This document shows, one piece after another, positions 1 through 13,544 of a stretch of 64,000 nt of DNA. The notes beneath the pieces are model-generated. The model saw only the letters and a list, made by a program, of their open reading frames with translations. It searched no databases and was not told where the DNA came from. The position numbers were made by a program, and so were the translations under genes. Source of the DNA: Umbelopsis isabellina (lineage: Eukaryota > Mucoromycota > Umbelopsidomycetes > Umbelopsidales > Umbelopsidaceae); contig JAEPQZ010000008.1 in assembly GCA_016758905.1 (NCBI GenBank), positions 620,001 through 684,000 on the forward strand, written 5' to 3'. Each line of letters begins with the position of its first letter. Position 1 is the first letter of the stretch.

Positions 1-3000
1 GTGGCACAGCGTAGCTAGCCCCAGAAAAATCTGCCCTTTCACGACTTCCTTGTAGAACTTTTCCTCCTCAACTTGGTTACCGTGTCCAGGTTCCTGGAAA
101 GAAAAGTCTAAAGCTGAATCATCGCTATCTTTAGATTTCCGGCGTTGTCGGCGTCCTCGAACATTCAGGTCCGGAAGTGATGATTCACCGCCTTCGATAA
201 TCTCATCGTTCTCATGGCTGCTAGCAGACGACGCACTAGACGAATCTGTGCTAGGCCGATTATACGGTAAGACAATGAAGGCACAACCTGGATCAGCTCC
301 ATTATCTCCCGACTGCTCCAAGAAGGGAATTCTCTCCCCATGTGTTGTATTGATGGGTCGGTAGGCATAGGCAATACATTGCATATCATTGACTTGTGCA
401 TTTTGGAACAAATCGCAAACCTTTTTCTCCATCTAGTAAACAACATTACTGCGTTAAAATGTGCCTCGTAAGGTTAGATATGTGCCATCACTATGAGCAA
501 TTTACCGCATCGGTCATTCTACGCAACTCTTGGCCATCCCAATAATCGGAACACTTGTCCAAAATTAGATCAAGATGCCCATCGCTCAATAATTGGTAAC
601 TTCCAGATCTGGTTTCTTCGTATATAGTCGATAACATGCTTGGCACCTCAAACTGTTGAGGAAAATTGCGCTGACTGTTTAGTACCTCATGATATGGAGC
701 AAACGTGTAAATCTCCTTTCGCAGTTGGAACGTAGCCAGTGCATCATCAGTAAATCCTATACTTTTACCCAGGCGGCAAAGGCAAGCTGCAAGTAGTCGT
801 GTATTAGTAGATGTATAATATAAATTGTGTGCCATACCAGCATACACACGATGATAACTCACATTGTCGTGCTGGCAATGTTTTGCCATAGCTATGTAAA
901 CCAGAACGTTTTCGATGATGTTCCGCGCGCCTACGGCCCTGTAGAACACCGCAGTTTGTATTGAGAAGAAAATTTAAACCCACTGGTTTTAGTGAACTAG
1001 TGAAAAAACAAGAGTAAATATGGACTGTGCGGTCATGGCAGATGGAAAATCACTTGAGTATTATCTGTGTAGCATGGTGAACTTACGCGAGATATTGATC
1101 CCAATCCTGATCTTCGAACTTGATTCCATAAGGTTGATCTGAATCTTCCTCCACGTCCAAAACAGCAACATCATCATCGTTGGTTGGTAACAATATTTGC
1201 TCAACAGAAGGGAAAGGCTACGAGCACCAAGTGATGGTTAGCGCCGAAGCATTACATAACAAGTAAACTTTCTATGAAATTCGATCAAGCTTCATTCCTT
1301 ACATTAGATATGGTGCCTTCCTTGTCCAAGCAACAAATAACAGTAGTGCTACCCAAAGATTCAAAGAGGTTTGTCGAGCGAGTCAACGATAACTTGTCCC
1401 ATTTTGTAAGCAATGAGCAGAAACGACTCCAAACAGCATCTATTACATCGATATTAAACACTCTGACCAATGGGCCATTGATAATATTGTAGGTGTATAT
1501 TTACTAGGGTTAAGCTCTACGTCTTTGGTGGGTGGCGGAGCCTCAGCATCAAACTCGTCCACATCATCTTCATCCTCGTACTCGGTTTTTGAGATTTGCA
1601 ATGCCTCAAAAAGAACCAAGACCTGTGCATTTCCGAAACTTCTTGCGACAAGCCAAAGACTAGGCAATGTTAATGGAAGCAGGGGCAATATGGCATAAAT
1701 GCTTTCGACAAACACCACCTCGGCAAGTTGATCAATGTCGGCCTTGTTGCCCATAATATCTTTGAATCCGAACCGGAAAACATTGATTATCAAAGCTATG
1801 GCTAAAATGATCCATATCAGGCGATGATAAAACCAATTGATCAAAACTTTGGCTTCATTATGGACCACTGTCTCGGGTCGTTCTCCCTTTAGAGCCTTGC
1901 GCATATTCTTTCTCAAAGGAGTTTCGAGGAGAATAAATTGATGACGACCACGAGCAGCCATATAGTCTCGCATCATCTGTGGAGACGATGGAACGCCAAA
2001 AAATGACGGTTTCAGAACTTGGTCGGCAGCCAGGTAGTACTCTTTGCGAGTATAATCAATATTAGCTTTGTCAGAGTCAGTGGTGTTAGCTACATCGACG
2101 GTGGAGGTTGAAAAAGGGTTGGGTGCTTCCTGCGAATCAAGATATATGTATTTCATTCGGCACGGTGCCACATCGCCATAGAGCATCTCAACCACGTCCC
2201 CTTCCACAAGGAGATTGGTAGGGAAGACACGGGAAACACCATCTCGAACCACCTTGGCGATAGACAGTGAAGGGATGAAAGGAATCCGAGTATCTTGAAC
2301 CATGTTCATGCCACTGCGCTCTAACGCTTCTAGGATGGTTTGACCACGGTCTGTGACTTCCCGCAAAGTCAATCGTCGCTCTCGTCGATACAGCCATCCA
2401 TTCCAAATCATGATGCATATGACAAGAAGAGATTCCACCAACGATCCAACTACACGCGACTGATGTGGCGACTCTAGTCTGACGCCAACAATATAAAATG
2501 CAAGTAATACGAATACAGCTATAATACAAACAATGGTTTCGGGTCGAGATAGCCAAGCTCTGATACCTATGTACACAAATGTTGAGAACTACACCATTGT
2601 TGAGCATCAATTGAATAAGACACTTACTGATATGCTCGCTGGTCTTAATCCTTTGCTCCTCCAAAATGGTGTTGGCCACCTCCAATAAACGTCTTTTGTG
2701 TAAAATCGTAAGAAACCGTTCCCATATACAATCTAAAATGTCTATTCGTTTGTGACTCACTTCAATGCATCTTCGCTTGATAAGCCCGAGCTTCTATTAA
2801 ATGTGCTGTCTCTGCGGGTGGAGGAAATGTAGGAGGCTTGACGATCTCGTCGATGGCTGGGTGAATCATTAGACCAAGTCATGTCGATATTAGAGTCGTT
2901 CCCAATTAAGGATTGGCGACGGTGCATAACTTCCTGGTTCCAGCGAGGCATTTCATCCATGAGATCGTCCTCTTCATCAGTGAAAATGGTCATTATGCGA

Positions 3001-3485
3001 TTGCCTTCTGGCGCGGACGAGTGCTGGCCATTGGATCCGATAATTGAGCTGTCAATTGGCCGGTTATCATCATCCAAGGTGATCGCCTGTACGGGGTGTT
3101 CATCCTCCGACTGGCCATGGTGCTCATAAGTTGGTCGGACAAAGCCGCTGTCAATGACAATTTGTGCGGATTCGCTAGACGATGATGACGACGAGGAAGT
3201 CGATCGGCGATCTCGTTCTACTTCTTCCTCATTGGCTGGAGACTGTATATCAAGTAAAAAATATGTAGTGTTGTCTTCTTCGCTCTCCTGCGGAGTGCCA
3301 GGGTGCTCGTTAGGGGTGTCTGTGGGCGGCGCCTGTCCGAGCAGATCCGGAAGATCCATTGTCAGCGGCGTTCGTGAGTTCTCCGATCGGAAGGACGTCG
3401 GTGTCGAAGTACCAGATAGACTAAGTGCTGTCTTTTTCTTATCAGATAAGGGTTTGCTTGACACTCCTTTGCCTGACTCGCTCAT
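1..3485 (-). CDS. TMEM94/ERMA-like P-type ATPase-related membrane protein (3' end outside window)
   Basis: Multi-exon gene whose C-terminal half lies beyond the window start. Exon 1 (3485-2761) is a Ser/acid-rich disordered N-terminus. Exons 2692-2628 and 2566-1505 encode four hydrophobic segments around an actuator-like region with LLVEGDVVEML. The next exon, from about 1439, holds SLGSTTVICCLDKEGTIS, which lines up with the degenerate phosphorylation loop of human TMEM94 (LGSVTVLCCVDKQGILS). Later exons carry SLKPVGLNFLLN, LDKCSDYWDG and CIAYAYRPIN, all in the same order as in TMEM94. Known of the family: an ER P-type-ATPase-like protein linked to magnesium handling in animals. Here the Asp and the DK.GT frame of the phosphorylation site are kept (DKEGT), closer to true P-type pumps than the human copy. 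Splicing was traced by eye; phases agree at the joins checked. The start ATG at 3485 opens a long uninterrupted exon. Confidence 0.85.
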
Positions 3486-3997
3486 GATCCGAGCATGCTC
3501 TTCGCTGCAAAAGGTAACTCGAAGTAATGGCCATTTTGAACGACGTGACTGCTAAAACGGGAATGTCCTCAGTAAGATTCTGGCTCCTTGTCATGCAAGC
3601 ACATCAACACATCAAAACCTGGAGCTTTCCCAGTTCTATGCATACACTTTTTATGGAGCAGTCGTTGCTGTCTTAGGGGTTTATGCATAATTTGTTTTTT
3701 TAATTAATTCTGTTTTGATCACTGCTACAAATATAGCATATATCACTGTTTCTTTTGATTTTACGCACAGAAAAGCGCAACCGTAGTAGAATGAATGACA
3801 GACAAAAATGAGTAATAAACAGAAGACATCCAATAGCTGGACAAGAGGAAGGGGGAGTATGGTGCGGTGCGCGGGATATAATATATTTGCACATAAGGGC
3901 TGTAAATATATATATGTATATAATATAGGTGTGATATATACCTTTGAAAGGTATGCAAAAAAGAATAAAGGATATACGCACACGTATATGTTCTGCT
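3486..3997. other. Intergenic region, AT-rich
   Basis: Contains the upstream region of the TMEM94-like gene and the 3' flank of the next minus-strand gene. It is AT-rich with TATATA runs near 3900-3940. The several short reading frames here overlap each other and have no protein-like composition. No gene is supported. Confidence 0.5.
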
Positions 3998-4906
3998 TCA
4001 ATAAATCTTGAGATCTTCCACTTCGCCAGTCAAATGATCTATCCGACCGCGAGGAAGGCGATCAAAATCATAAGGGTGAGTGGTTTCCACCACCTCTTGC
4101 TTGGGCTCTGCAATTGCAATAAACGGATTTGGCTCCAGCTTGGTAACAGGCAGATCAGCAATATCTCGAAGTTCCATTTGCGGAGAACTTTGCCTCTTCT
4201 TTGGCCGTGGAGATGGAGAGGGGTCCAAATAGCGATCCAAGCCATTGAAACTAGCTGCACGAAGGAGTTTAGGTGGAAAAGTTTGAGAAGACGAACCACC
4301 TCCTCCTCTCATCAAAATGGCTGTCGTGCCTGGAGAGGATGGGGACCTTCGTGATAATGATCGCCGCCTCATGGGCATAGATTGATCTGGTTGACTATGA
4401 ATTTCATCTAGCCATGATAAATCGGTTCTGGCTCGTTTTAAGGGCGAACCAGTGGCTCTCTGAAGACAGTCGAAACCTGCCGCAGGTGGAGATTGAGATC
4501 GTGAAGATGAGGAAGAAGTTGATGACGAATGGCGAGAAGCGTGCAATGGGGAACCGTTGCTGAAACTTCGAGGCAAAACGGGTGATCTTTTGGGGCTATT
4601 GCGTGCATTATTATTAGCAGACGGGCTAGTAAGAGGCGTGGACATTGAAGCAATACCAGCCGAACGACCAGTAGGTGTGGTAGGTGGGGTAATCAGATTG
4701 TTGCTGATATTGGTGCGATTGGATGAAGAGTGGATATCGTTTGCAGACACTGCACTTCTGGTGTGTGTCAAGGTGGGCCGGCCACGCCCTCTGGAGGCTT
4801 GTGTGCCTCTAGTTCGCCGTGGGTCTTGCGATCGCGTGTGCAAACCCTCCCATTCTTCAGTAATGAACGAACGGCCACTGCGATGAACGCGACTGGACTG
4901 ATCCAT
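3998..4906 (-). CDS. Ser/Arg/Pro-rich disordered protein of unknown function
   Basis: Single-exon frame of about 300 residues, not recognised. It is dominated by Ser, Pro, Arg and Thr with runs such as SSSTSSSSSRSQSPP and GGGGSSS, and many SP and TP sites that would suit proline-directed kinases. A short basic patch (RPKKRQSSP) may act as a nuclear signal. The C-terminus (about the last 60 residues, ELRDIADLPVTKLEPNPF onward) is less biased and may be the conserved part. I prefer the ATG at 4906, giving MDQSSRVHRSG; an in-frame ATG at 4963 would leave only 57 bp after the stop of the upstream WDR81-like gene on the same strand. No enzyme motif or membrane segment is visible. Confidence 0.6.
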   Translation of the reverse strand: MDQSSRVHRSGRSFITEEWEGLHTRSQDPRRTRGTQASRGRGRPTLTHTRSAVSANDIHSSSNRTNISNNLITPPTTPTGRSAGIASMSTPLTSPSANNNARNSPKRSPVLPRSFSNGSPLHASRHSSSTSSSSSRSQSPPAAGFDCLQRATGSPLKRARTDLSWLDEIHSQPDQSMPMRRRSLSRRSPSSPGTTAILMRGGGGSSSQTFPPKLLRAASFNGLDRYLDPSPSPRPKKRQSSPQMELRDIADLPVTKLEPNPFIAIAEPKQEVVETTHPYDFDRLPRGRIDHLTGEVEDLKIY

Positions 4907-5020
4907 CCGGACACTGGGTATGAATTGTGGTGAACAAGTGTTTGTGGGTATTGTGTGTATCATTTTTGCACAAGGCGCTGTTGGTAAAAAGGCAGTAACA
5001 AGAAGGCCAATTCTTTATTT

Positions 5021-8000
5021 TTACGCATACAAGTATATCTCTCCTTCACCACAACCGAACAATAGCAATTGATTTACAGGGACTACTCCAAACGAAGTTA
5101 TTTGTGATTTAAATATCGATCCTTTGAATTTTGAGGTGTAGGGCTGGAACTGTTGAAGCAGGCATTAGTGTCGTGTTGGGACATTGGACTATGTACAGAT
5201 GACTTACATCTTCGTTCAGCGGTGTAAACGATACCGAATTATTGCTGTTGATCGCAATGATCTCGTCTTTGAATAAATCCAGTGATATAAAATCATTTTG
5301 AACTATGGGTGATAGAATTTGGTTAATGGATATTGAAAAAGCAAGTGTATGCTTCGCCTCGGTGATACCGTACCTGGCACTGTTTTCACAAGAGCGAGTC
5401 GGCTAACATTCCAAAAGCACACTGTGTGATCCGCCGGAGCACAGGTCACTAGCAACTCATTTGAGTGGAACTTCATCTATATCTATGGATTAATAAAAAG
5501 TGTGATAGGCGACTAGAACTTGGGGACAACGCTTACATTTGTCACTTCCGAGTCGCCACCTTTCCATGTTGCAACAAGAGATCCAGTTCTTGATTCTATT
5601 AAAGATATCACTCCAGAAGAGAATCCCACAGCAATTAGCGTTTCTGCTGCGTTGACAGCAACCACTCGAAGTACCCCTGAGTTGCCGCTACTAGACTTCC
5701 AACTGTGAAGTGCTGAGTGCGTCTTGCAATCGAGCGTAACTATTGTACCATCGTTGTTGCCTCCAACTAGACATCGTGACCTAAATATAGGGCTGATGGA
5801 CACCATATTAGCTTTACCAGTATTGAACTGATGAAGTGTTTTTGCGGTTTCTGGCTCCCATAGCTACAGAAAATGACATGTAGGTCAGTGTTAAGGAAGT
5901 GTTCGAGAACTCGGATATTTCATAGGAAATCACTTACATGGACCTGTCCATCGCAACTGGCGACAATATCTGAAGTACTAGAACTTCCTCCTCCTGTAAT
6001 GAAATGAACATCTGAGATGTTGGTGCGACGATGTCCATTGTAGGATATAAGGCATTCGGAGTAGGAATCAGTCTTCCAGTTTTCAATGCCACGATAGACA
6101 TCAAGAGACCACAGCTTGACGGAACGATCTCGAGATCCAGAGCCAAATATATTGGCGGATTCATTTATGCCAAAAGTACGGATTGCAGATGTATGGCCAG
6201 CAAAACCTCGAAGCTTGAGGTCATTAAACGAAAACTGCAGTGATTTAGACATTTCCTCTGCAAAACACAAGTGGCTGGTTATTATTATGCACAATACAGG
6301 TGTTTCTCATGTCTGTCCTCACCAGAATTAGTTGATAAAAATCGGTTCCAGTTTCTGTTTAAACGAAGATAGTTTAGATGATTGTTAGTTGGTGCTATAA
6401 ACTTGAATAGTCCCCTTACTTGATATCTTCCGGTGCTGGTTTCCATTTGGTTTTCCAAGGTAGGACACTGTTCACAACAGATGTCTTTGGAGCGGGTCTA
6501 GATGGGTAATGAATCAATCCGTTCACAACCCGGCACCTGTACAGCTGTTGAACTTACTTGTCTTTTTCAGATGTTGGCGAAGAGCTTAGTTTGGAGCTCG
6601 TGATAATCTCGTTAGATGAAAATGGCATCCTGTTTCCCTTCAAACTAGTGGCAGCGAATGTGAACAAGTCTTTGGTGGAATAGTTGTACAACTTTGTGAA
6701 ATCGATGCCTATGCTGCTGCTCAGCCCAAAATAATCAGGTTCACCGTTTCGTTCCTTTGATCCAGAACCTTTGCGGCTTCCTCGCTTAACCCACGATAAA
6801 AACCCTTGCGGTTCTTCGGACGTGGTTGGTGTTGGAGTATCATCCTTGCGATTGGGGAGTATTCGACCACCAGGAGAGAATGGAGTTGTTGGTAGCGGGG
6901 TGGACTCATTCGATGTGAAATGATCATACATCATTGCTTCCAATTGTGAGCTGGTCGGGATGGTGCGACGCATGGTTTCTTGACCCACAAATAAGCAAAA
7001 ATGAGAATAAGCATAGACCATCTGATAATTCTGTTGAGCCTCTAGCGATTTTGTATTCTCCCCATCTATTTGTGTTCGATTGGTTTTGAAACCTGAGAAA
7101 TAGTTTTGTAACAAAGGAGCGATCTATCATCATTGGTGGTATTAGCATCAGACCACAGTAACGGCTATCCATGCTGAAAAACCTACCAGCTCCTCCCATT
7201 CTGCTCTCGTTATATGGTTAGTTACCTGTAACAAAAAATCAATGGTTCGCATACTCAAAGTCAATTTTAGCCGGAGCTCGGTCTTGGTAGCATTAGATAT
7301 CTTTTCAGTTGGCGAAATTGGTTCAATTAATCGACCCAAGGTAGATATAAATCCGGACTTCAATTCGGTTAGAAGGCGTTGATTCGAGAGATTGGGTATA
7401 AGTTGCTCAATCAGGGACAATATGCTACAAACGATTCTGCAATTGCGTTTGTTCGTTGTTTTGCGGTAAGTATCTATAATTGAGACCAGATAGGCATACT
7501 GTACGGCTGTAAAGGTTTCTCCAAACTGAGCGCAAATCGTTACGACGGCACTTTGGACGCTGAGCTGGGGACGATAGTCCCGGAATATGATTTTGAACAA
7601 CTGGCGCATAACATGCTTTGATGTCAAAACAGGACCGATGAGGCGACAAATATGTACTAGAGCTTTGCCTGCTACATCTGTGGAAGATTCCAATGGCTTG
7701 TTCACGACAGCAATAAGATCCGATGGAGCAGAAAATCCATCACTGTCATAATCAGTTTTAGTGTTGCGAGGTGCATCATCCGTTACGCTAACTGATTCAA
7801 TATAGCAGGGAAGTAGCTGTTGAAGAAAACACGAAACGCCAAAGTGATGAATGAAATCCTTAAGTGTGTCGTACTCTAGTAATGGAGTTGGTATGTCTGG
7901 TCTTGTAGTCTGAAATAAGGTATCAGAATGATGAATGATCGAAATCAAACAAAGTGAAAGTTGATACTGACTTCTAATATTGATACAATTGGTTTTAAGA

Positions 8001-11000
8001 GATGCTTTTTGGTTTTCTCCGGGCCAAGCTTTTGCGCAATCTTTGGGAATAAGCTGATGACTCCTAGCCTGGTGGCAGGATCGCCCATCAATTGAACGAA
8101 TGTGGGTAATATCAAGTCAAAAACCTACGAATATTATCAATTATAATAGTCAGACTACCGTTGATACTTTTGGTATAAATACCAGGAATGTTACGAACCT
8201 CATCATCCAGATTGCAAATCCAATCAACCCACTTTTCGGCAAGGTAGAGCCGCCGTGATGACTCCCTAGAGTAGCAGTGAATAATGATGTAAAATAAGAT
8301 TTCATCAACTTATCAACTGACACTTACCCTAAGTGAAATCCTGCAAGATACTCATACATCTCATATATGTATTGTTGAAATGGAAGAGCCGCATGGAGGT
8401 GATGGATGGTCATGGAGGAAAAGGATGTGGCAAGAATCGCTTTAGCGGTCGGTCGTTTCGACCAGCTATCTTGTAGCAACAACGACATAACTTCATTTAC
8501 AGTAGGTGGAATCTAAAAGAGCGGTAGATCAATGGCTTACTCTCATCACATAATGAAAAAATAACTTGTTCAACTAACGCTTATTTTCCCTGATGGTGCG
8601 ATATCGTAAGACATATATCCACCACCAGTTTCAAAAAGTCCACTCAATGAAGATTCCATGAAATCACCATCGAGATCTACGATCTTTGCACTCCCGGCTG
8701 TATAAATTGCTTTCATAATCAGTCCTAGATTGCGCATATCCTCAGCGGCTGCAATAGCAAAAGGATGTTGAGGCACGGGAAAGTCTGTTTTGGCATCTAT
8801 GTTGTATTTAAAGCCAGGATCCGGTGAGTATAGATTCGTAACCAGCTCAATATCGTTCATGGCAGCGTATTTAACGCCAAAATTGTACGTCTCTTCAAAA
8901 TGAACCAGCTGGTCTGTAAATAGATCGTCATCGCAGTTTGGAAGCGATATGGGCTCGGAATTGAGGCTTAATGCGGCAGGAGGAACATCAATGCTGAGGC
9001 TTTTGATGGTGTTGTGCGTTTCGCTGGAAGCCATTGAGTTAACAGAGGCAGCACGATTACGGCTCAAATGTGATCCAGGAGAGGGCGAATCTCTCATCAA
9101 ATGTTTAGAAGAAGAAGTAGCAGTTGTTGTGACGGATTGTGTGTACGGTTTGTTTGGTTGCGATGTGGAAGGCTCAGGAGATTGCACTTGCGGAGTATGC
9201 GATTGATGAACAGGTACATCTTCAATTTGCGGAATATCCAAAGCAATATTTTGTGGCGATTTGTGCCAATTGCAACCTCTTTGCGGGTGTTTGTCCTTGA
9301 ACAGTTGAATGATACCATGCTTCATGAAGCTCTCTTGACCTGCAAGCAAAGGCAAAGCAACATTTTTGGCTTCTATAGCACCTTCACCGGTTAAATTACA
9401 TCCAAAGGTCAAATCAATCCACATATGAAGTTGGCTGGAAACATATGGCGATTCCAAAAGCTCAGCATGCTTCTTGACAAATTCCTCTGGTGTTGATGCC
9501 CATTTTGGTGTTTGCAAATCAGGCATGTCCGCATGTATAGATTTGAAGATTGTGGGATCAGTATAAAATTCGGGTATACATTCGTCAGGTGTCCATTGAT
9601 ATAGTCTTTGGATGGAGAGCGGGTATTCGTTCGATTCATACTTGGATCGAACAAATTGGCATAATACTGGTATAGGCGTTCGTCTTGCCAGATAGACATA
9701 ATATGTAATGTCAGACAGGATATCGGTTACATGATGTGGAATCGGTCCATCAAACGTGAAATTTAGCTGCTCATCGCCTTTGTTCAGCCTAAATTTAGTT
9801 TTATCAAACTCTCTTAGTCCGTCCTCTGGTGTATCGCCACTAAAATCTGTAACCCACGGTAAGACAGGATGGAAATTTGGATCACCTTCTCTACGACCAG
9901 CCAAATGATTCAAAGCCATCAAATAGGTGTAATTCGATATATCACCACGCACCCATCTCATTACCAAGCTTTCTTCCTGGATATGCTTCGGTATGTTAGA
10001 GTGTATTGAAGCTTCCATCAATTCTCTATTGTTGATAGAAAACTCAATCCCAGAAAGCTGCACCCAAAAGTTTTCGTCAATGAAGATGTTGCTTGCTCGG
10101 AGAGCACCATGGACAAACCCTCTACTGTGCAAACCAGCAATTGCTCGTAATAATTGATAGATGACAAAACTGTTCTTCATGTTAGAGCTAAAGGTGGCAG
10201 GGCTATAGGTTATTAGGTCTTGTAGAGTAGTTCCCCGATATGTCGCCACAAAGTAGTATGCCGTGTCAGATTCAATGATGGCAAAAACCTCTGACAAGTT
10301 AGATGTACTTTGATAATATCTATCCGATTCAGGTTTGTTGTCTAGCCCTGAATACGCAGCATTATCCTCTATTTCCGGCTCATTCTTGGACCCAAATGAA
10401 GACGTTGATACACTTTTCAATTTGATATCCTCTTCCATCACTTCCATAATCTTAAATCGTCGACTTTTTGGCCATATAGATTGATGGATACTATTTACAA
10501 AGTTCTATGATTTCAATGTGTTAGCAATCCATTCACTGTCAATGCCATCTTTACAGCATCCTACATACGGCCAATTGCTCCTCATGCGGCAAATCGGACT
10601 CCATAGATGTGAAATCTTGAAAATTATCTCTGAGCAGAGCTATTTCTGATTCACGCTTTGGATCAGCAAGCAAGTTTTTAATAAGATCGGATAGATATGG
10701 CCTAGACACCGGTATGTCATCTGGGGATGGGTCCACATCTTTAGGTATATACAATACAGTGCTTTATACCGCCAAAGTTAGATGACTCACTTAAGGTTTT
10801 TAAAGATCACCCATAGCTTACCTGTTACCAACTTCGGGATCTTTCGATAAGACGCTCACATATACGTTGGTAGTCGTTACAGTGATAGCATGCTTTTTGT
10901 CTCTACCTCCATTGAAATACAGCGATTTTCGTATCTTGAATGGCTTTCCATCCTGCAGTTCAGCGCTTTTGATAGTCTCAAGCCAGTCGGTATCGACCTA

Positions 11001-11192
11001 AAGGTTAAGCGGTTATCTCACATGAGCTCAACCGTCTGTGGAATGATATCTGCTAAACCTTGCATAACTTACCACGCAACAGGCTGTACAACCACGACTG
11101 CGGCCCACCGGGTATAAAGGAAATGCAACATTGATACCTAATTCGTTTTGAATTATGCTCTTGAGGTCACTGGAGCTGAAGCTGTTTCCCAT
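5021..11192 (-). CDS. WDR81-like BEACH-domain and WD40 protein
   Basis: Large multi-exon gene. Domain order matches animal WDR81: an N-terminal region, a kinase-like region (GFVHGALRASNIFIDE), a BEACH domain (VRGDISNYTYLMALNHLAGR, then NFHPVLPWVTDFS, FRLNKGDEQLNFTF and WTPDECIPEFYTDP), a long alpha-helical middle part, and C-terminal WD40 repeats (GSGSRDRSVKLWSL, ASCDGQVHV). The last exon ends in ITSFGVVPVNQLLLFGCGEG, like the WDR81 C-terminus. Known role in animals: with WDR91 it restrains endosomal class III PI3-kinase and supports endosome maturation. The start at 11192 gives MGNSFSSSDL, a consensus N-myristoylation start, followed by 40 codons that splice in frame (donor at 11072) into the next exon. 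An AATAAA follows the stop immediately. Divergent from ADE2. Confidence 0.9.
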
Positions 11193-11591
11193 TCCTTGTT
11201 GAAGTCGTGATTTGCTTGCATGCTACAACGAAACCCCGCTCGTTCTGCTCCAGGAACTGGGATATGATGAAAGGAGGTGACCTTGGTCACGTGCACCAAC
11301 CATTTGTGGCCCCAAGGCACAGCATTCTTTGAAGAAGGATCCCATACGTTTTATGTCTTTATTACTTCTTATATTGAAAAGGCTTAAAATAACAATAAAT
11401 TTATCAAGCTCAGTGAACTTAATAGTAGATATCATATAATAGCTGTTATTCTTATGATCGGTGTTTGTTCTGAGCTCTGCTGTGAGTAAAAATGTGCGTC
11501 CTCTTGCATGCAATCAAGTTTGTGACTGTCAAGATATTTTTTTTGCTGCAACCCCACAGGTTTACGGTTGAGCTCTTTACACTCGCAAGCA
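11193..11591. promoter_or_regulatory. Divergent promoter region between WDR81-like gene and ADE2
   Basis: About 400 bp separate the two start codons, so the region must hold both promoters. No TGACTC Bas1/Gcn4-type site is evident. A minus-strand frame runs across part of it (11223-11513) but has no recognisable product and is rejected as a gene. Confidence 0.5.
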
Positions 11592-13450
11592 ATGAACAGC
11601 CAGAAAGTAGGCATTCTCGGTGGTAAGTGTCACTATTGCTGCGAGAATCAAGCTTTGTAATCTAAATGTCCTCTTTTTTGAAGGCGGCCAGCTTGGTCGT
11701 ATGATGATTGAGGCTGCATCTAGACTGAACCTTCAAGTCGTCATTCTGGACAAACCAGCCGACAGCCCGGCTAAACAAATCGAATCCACTCAAAAGCATA
11801 TTGAGGGAGAGTTCAAAGACCCTGTAAAGATTGAGGAGTTGGCGAAGCAAGTTGATGTCATTACTATTGAGATCGAGCACGTTAACGCTCAAATCCTCGC
11901 CGATTTGGAGAAGAAAGGATCTACTATTCATCCTTCTCCTTCCACCATCCTCACTATCCAGGACAAGTATGCACAAAAGCAGCATCTTGCTGCTAAGGGA
12001 ATTCCCCTTGCCGAGTATGTTGAGACTCCTGACCGGGCTGCCGTTGTTCAGGCTGGTCAGAAGTTTGGATACCCGCTCATGTTGAAGAGCAAGACTATGG
12101 CGTACGATGGCAAGGGCAATTATGTCGTCAAATCTGAAGCTGATATTGACCCTGCTATGCAAGCGCTTTCCAAGACTCCTCTTTACGCAGAGAAGTGGGC
12201 ACCTTTTGTTAAGGAACTTGCTGTCATGGTTGTACGACGTGCTAACGGGGAGGTTCGTGCTTACCCGGTTGTGGAAACTGTACACAAGAACAGCATTTGC
12301 CATCTTGTCATCGCTCCCGCCCAAGTGGATGGTGTTGTTGCTGAACGTGCTCAAAAGGTTGCTGAAAATGCAATTAAGACTTTCAGCGGCGCTGGCGTCT
12401 TTGGAGTTGAGATGTTTATGATGGAGGATGGCGCTCTTTTGTTGAATGAGATTGCTCCTCGACCCCATAATTCTGGTCATTACACTATTGAAGCTTGCGA
12501 AACTTCTCAATACGAGAACCATTTGCGTGCCATTCTTGATATGCCATTGGGTTCCACCAAAATGAAGGTTCCAGCTTCCATTATGGTCAATATCTTGGGA
12601 GAATCTGACGATATGCAGCAATGTTATAAACCCTGTCAAGAAGCTCTTGCGATAGACGGCGCAACAATCCATCTTTATGGTAAAAAGGAGTGCCGCGCTG
12701 GACGCAAGATGGGTCACATTACTGTGGTTGGTGAAAGTATGATGCAAGTACAATCACGACTTCGTCCCATTTTGAAAGCCATTGAGCCAGAGGTCGAGCG
12801 CCCATTGAGTATTAGCCCACTGGTGGGTATTATTATGGGTTCTGACTCTGATCTGCCAGTCATGAAGGTTGGAGCTAAAATTCTCAAGGATTTTGGTATT
12901 CCTTTCGAGCTTTCTATCGTCTCCGCTCATCGCACTCCCCAACGCATGGCCGATTATGCACACTCAGCTGCCAAGCGCGGTATCAAGGCTATCATTGCTG
13001 GAGCTGGTGGTGCGGCTCATTTGCCTGGTATGGTTGCCGCTATGACTCCACTTCCCGTTATTGGTGTCCCTGTCAAAGGTTCTTCTCTTGATGGTGTTGA
13101 CTCTCTGTATAGCATTGTTCAAATGCCTGTAAGTAGTTTCTGTATATATTTTACCATTTCTTCATTGATACAACTTGCTAATTTAATTATGTTCAGCGTG
13201 GTGTTCCTGTTGCTACCGTTGCCATCAACAACAGCACAAATGCTGCTCTTCTTGCCATTCGCATCATTGGAGCCTTTGTTCCTGGTGTTTTGGACCAAAT
13301 GGACTCATATATGAAGAAGATGGAGGCCGAAGTGATAGGCAAAGTTGAAAGACTCGACAATGTGGTAAGTGTTGCAAATGTATGTTGTAACTATGGCCCT
13401 TCAGTCATATCAATGAAATTCAATTTTTACAGGGTTGGGAAGATTATTAA
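11592..13450 (+). CDS. ADE2: Phosphoribosylaminoimidazole carboxylase, fused PurK-PurE type
   Basis: Four exons: 11592-11622, 11684-13128, 13197-13364 and 13433-13450, all joining in frame to give 553 residues, the usual length for fungal Ade2. It catalyses carboxylation of AIR to CAIR in de novo purine synthesis in the cytosol. The N-terminal PurK-like ATP-grasp part starts with [15 protein letters not shown] and contains [32 protein letters not shown] and [19 protein letters not shown]. The C-terminal PurE-like part has [35 protein letters not shown] and LPVIGVPV. The start is fixed by the first exon, whose splice restores the GGGQLG nucleotide-binding loop. Convergent with ROGDI, only 94 bp between stops. 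Confidence 0.97.
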
Positions 13451-13544
13451 ATGATCAACATGCCATGTAGAAGAACGTTATAGACATTTCGAGAAAGCAA
13501 AAAAACAAAAATACACATTTATTTCAATCTAACAGGGCATAATT

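Noticed and set aside
2733-2760. 28-nt intron in the TMEM94-like gene
   Set aside because: Using its acceptor breaks the frame; the acceptor at 2693 gives a normal 67-nt intron that keeps it.
11662-12753. 363-codon minus-strand frame opposite ADE2
   Set aside because: It is the antisense shadow of the well-supported ADE2 coding exon and has no recognisable content.
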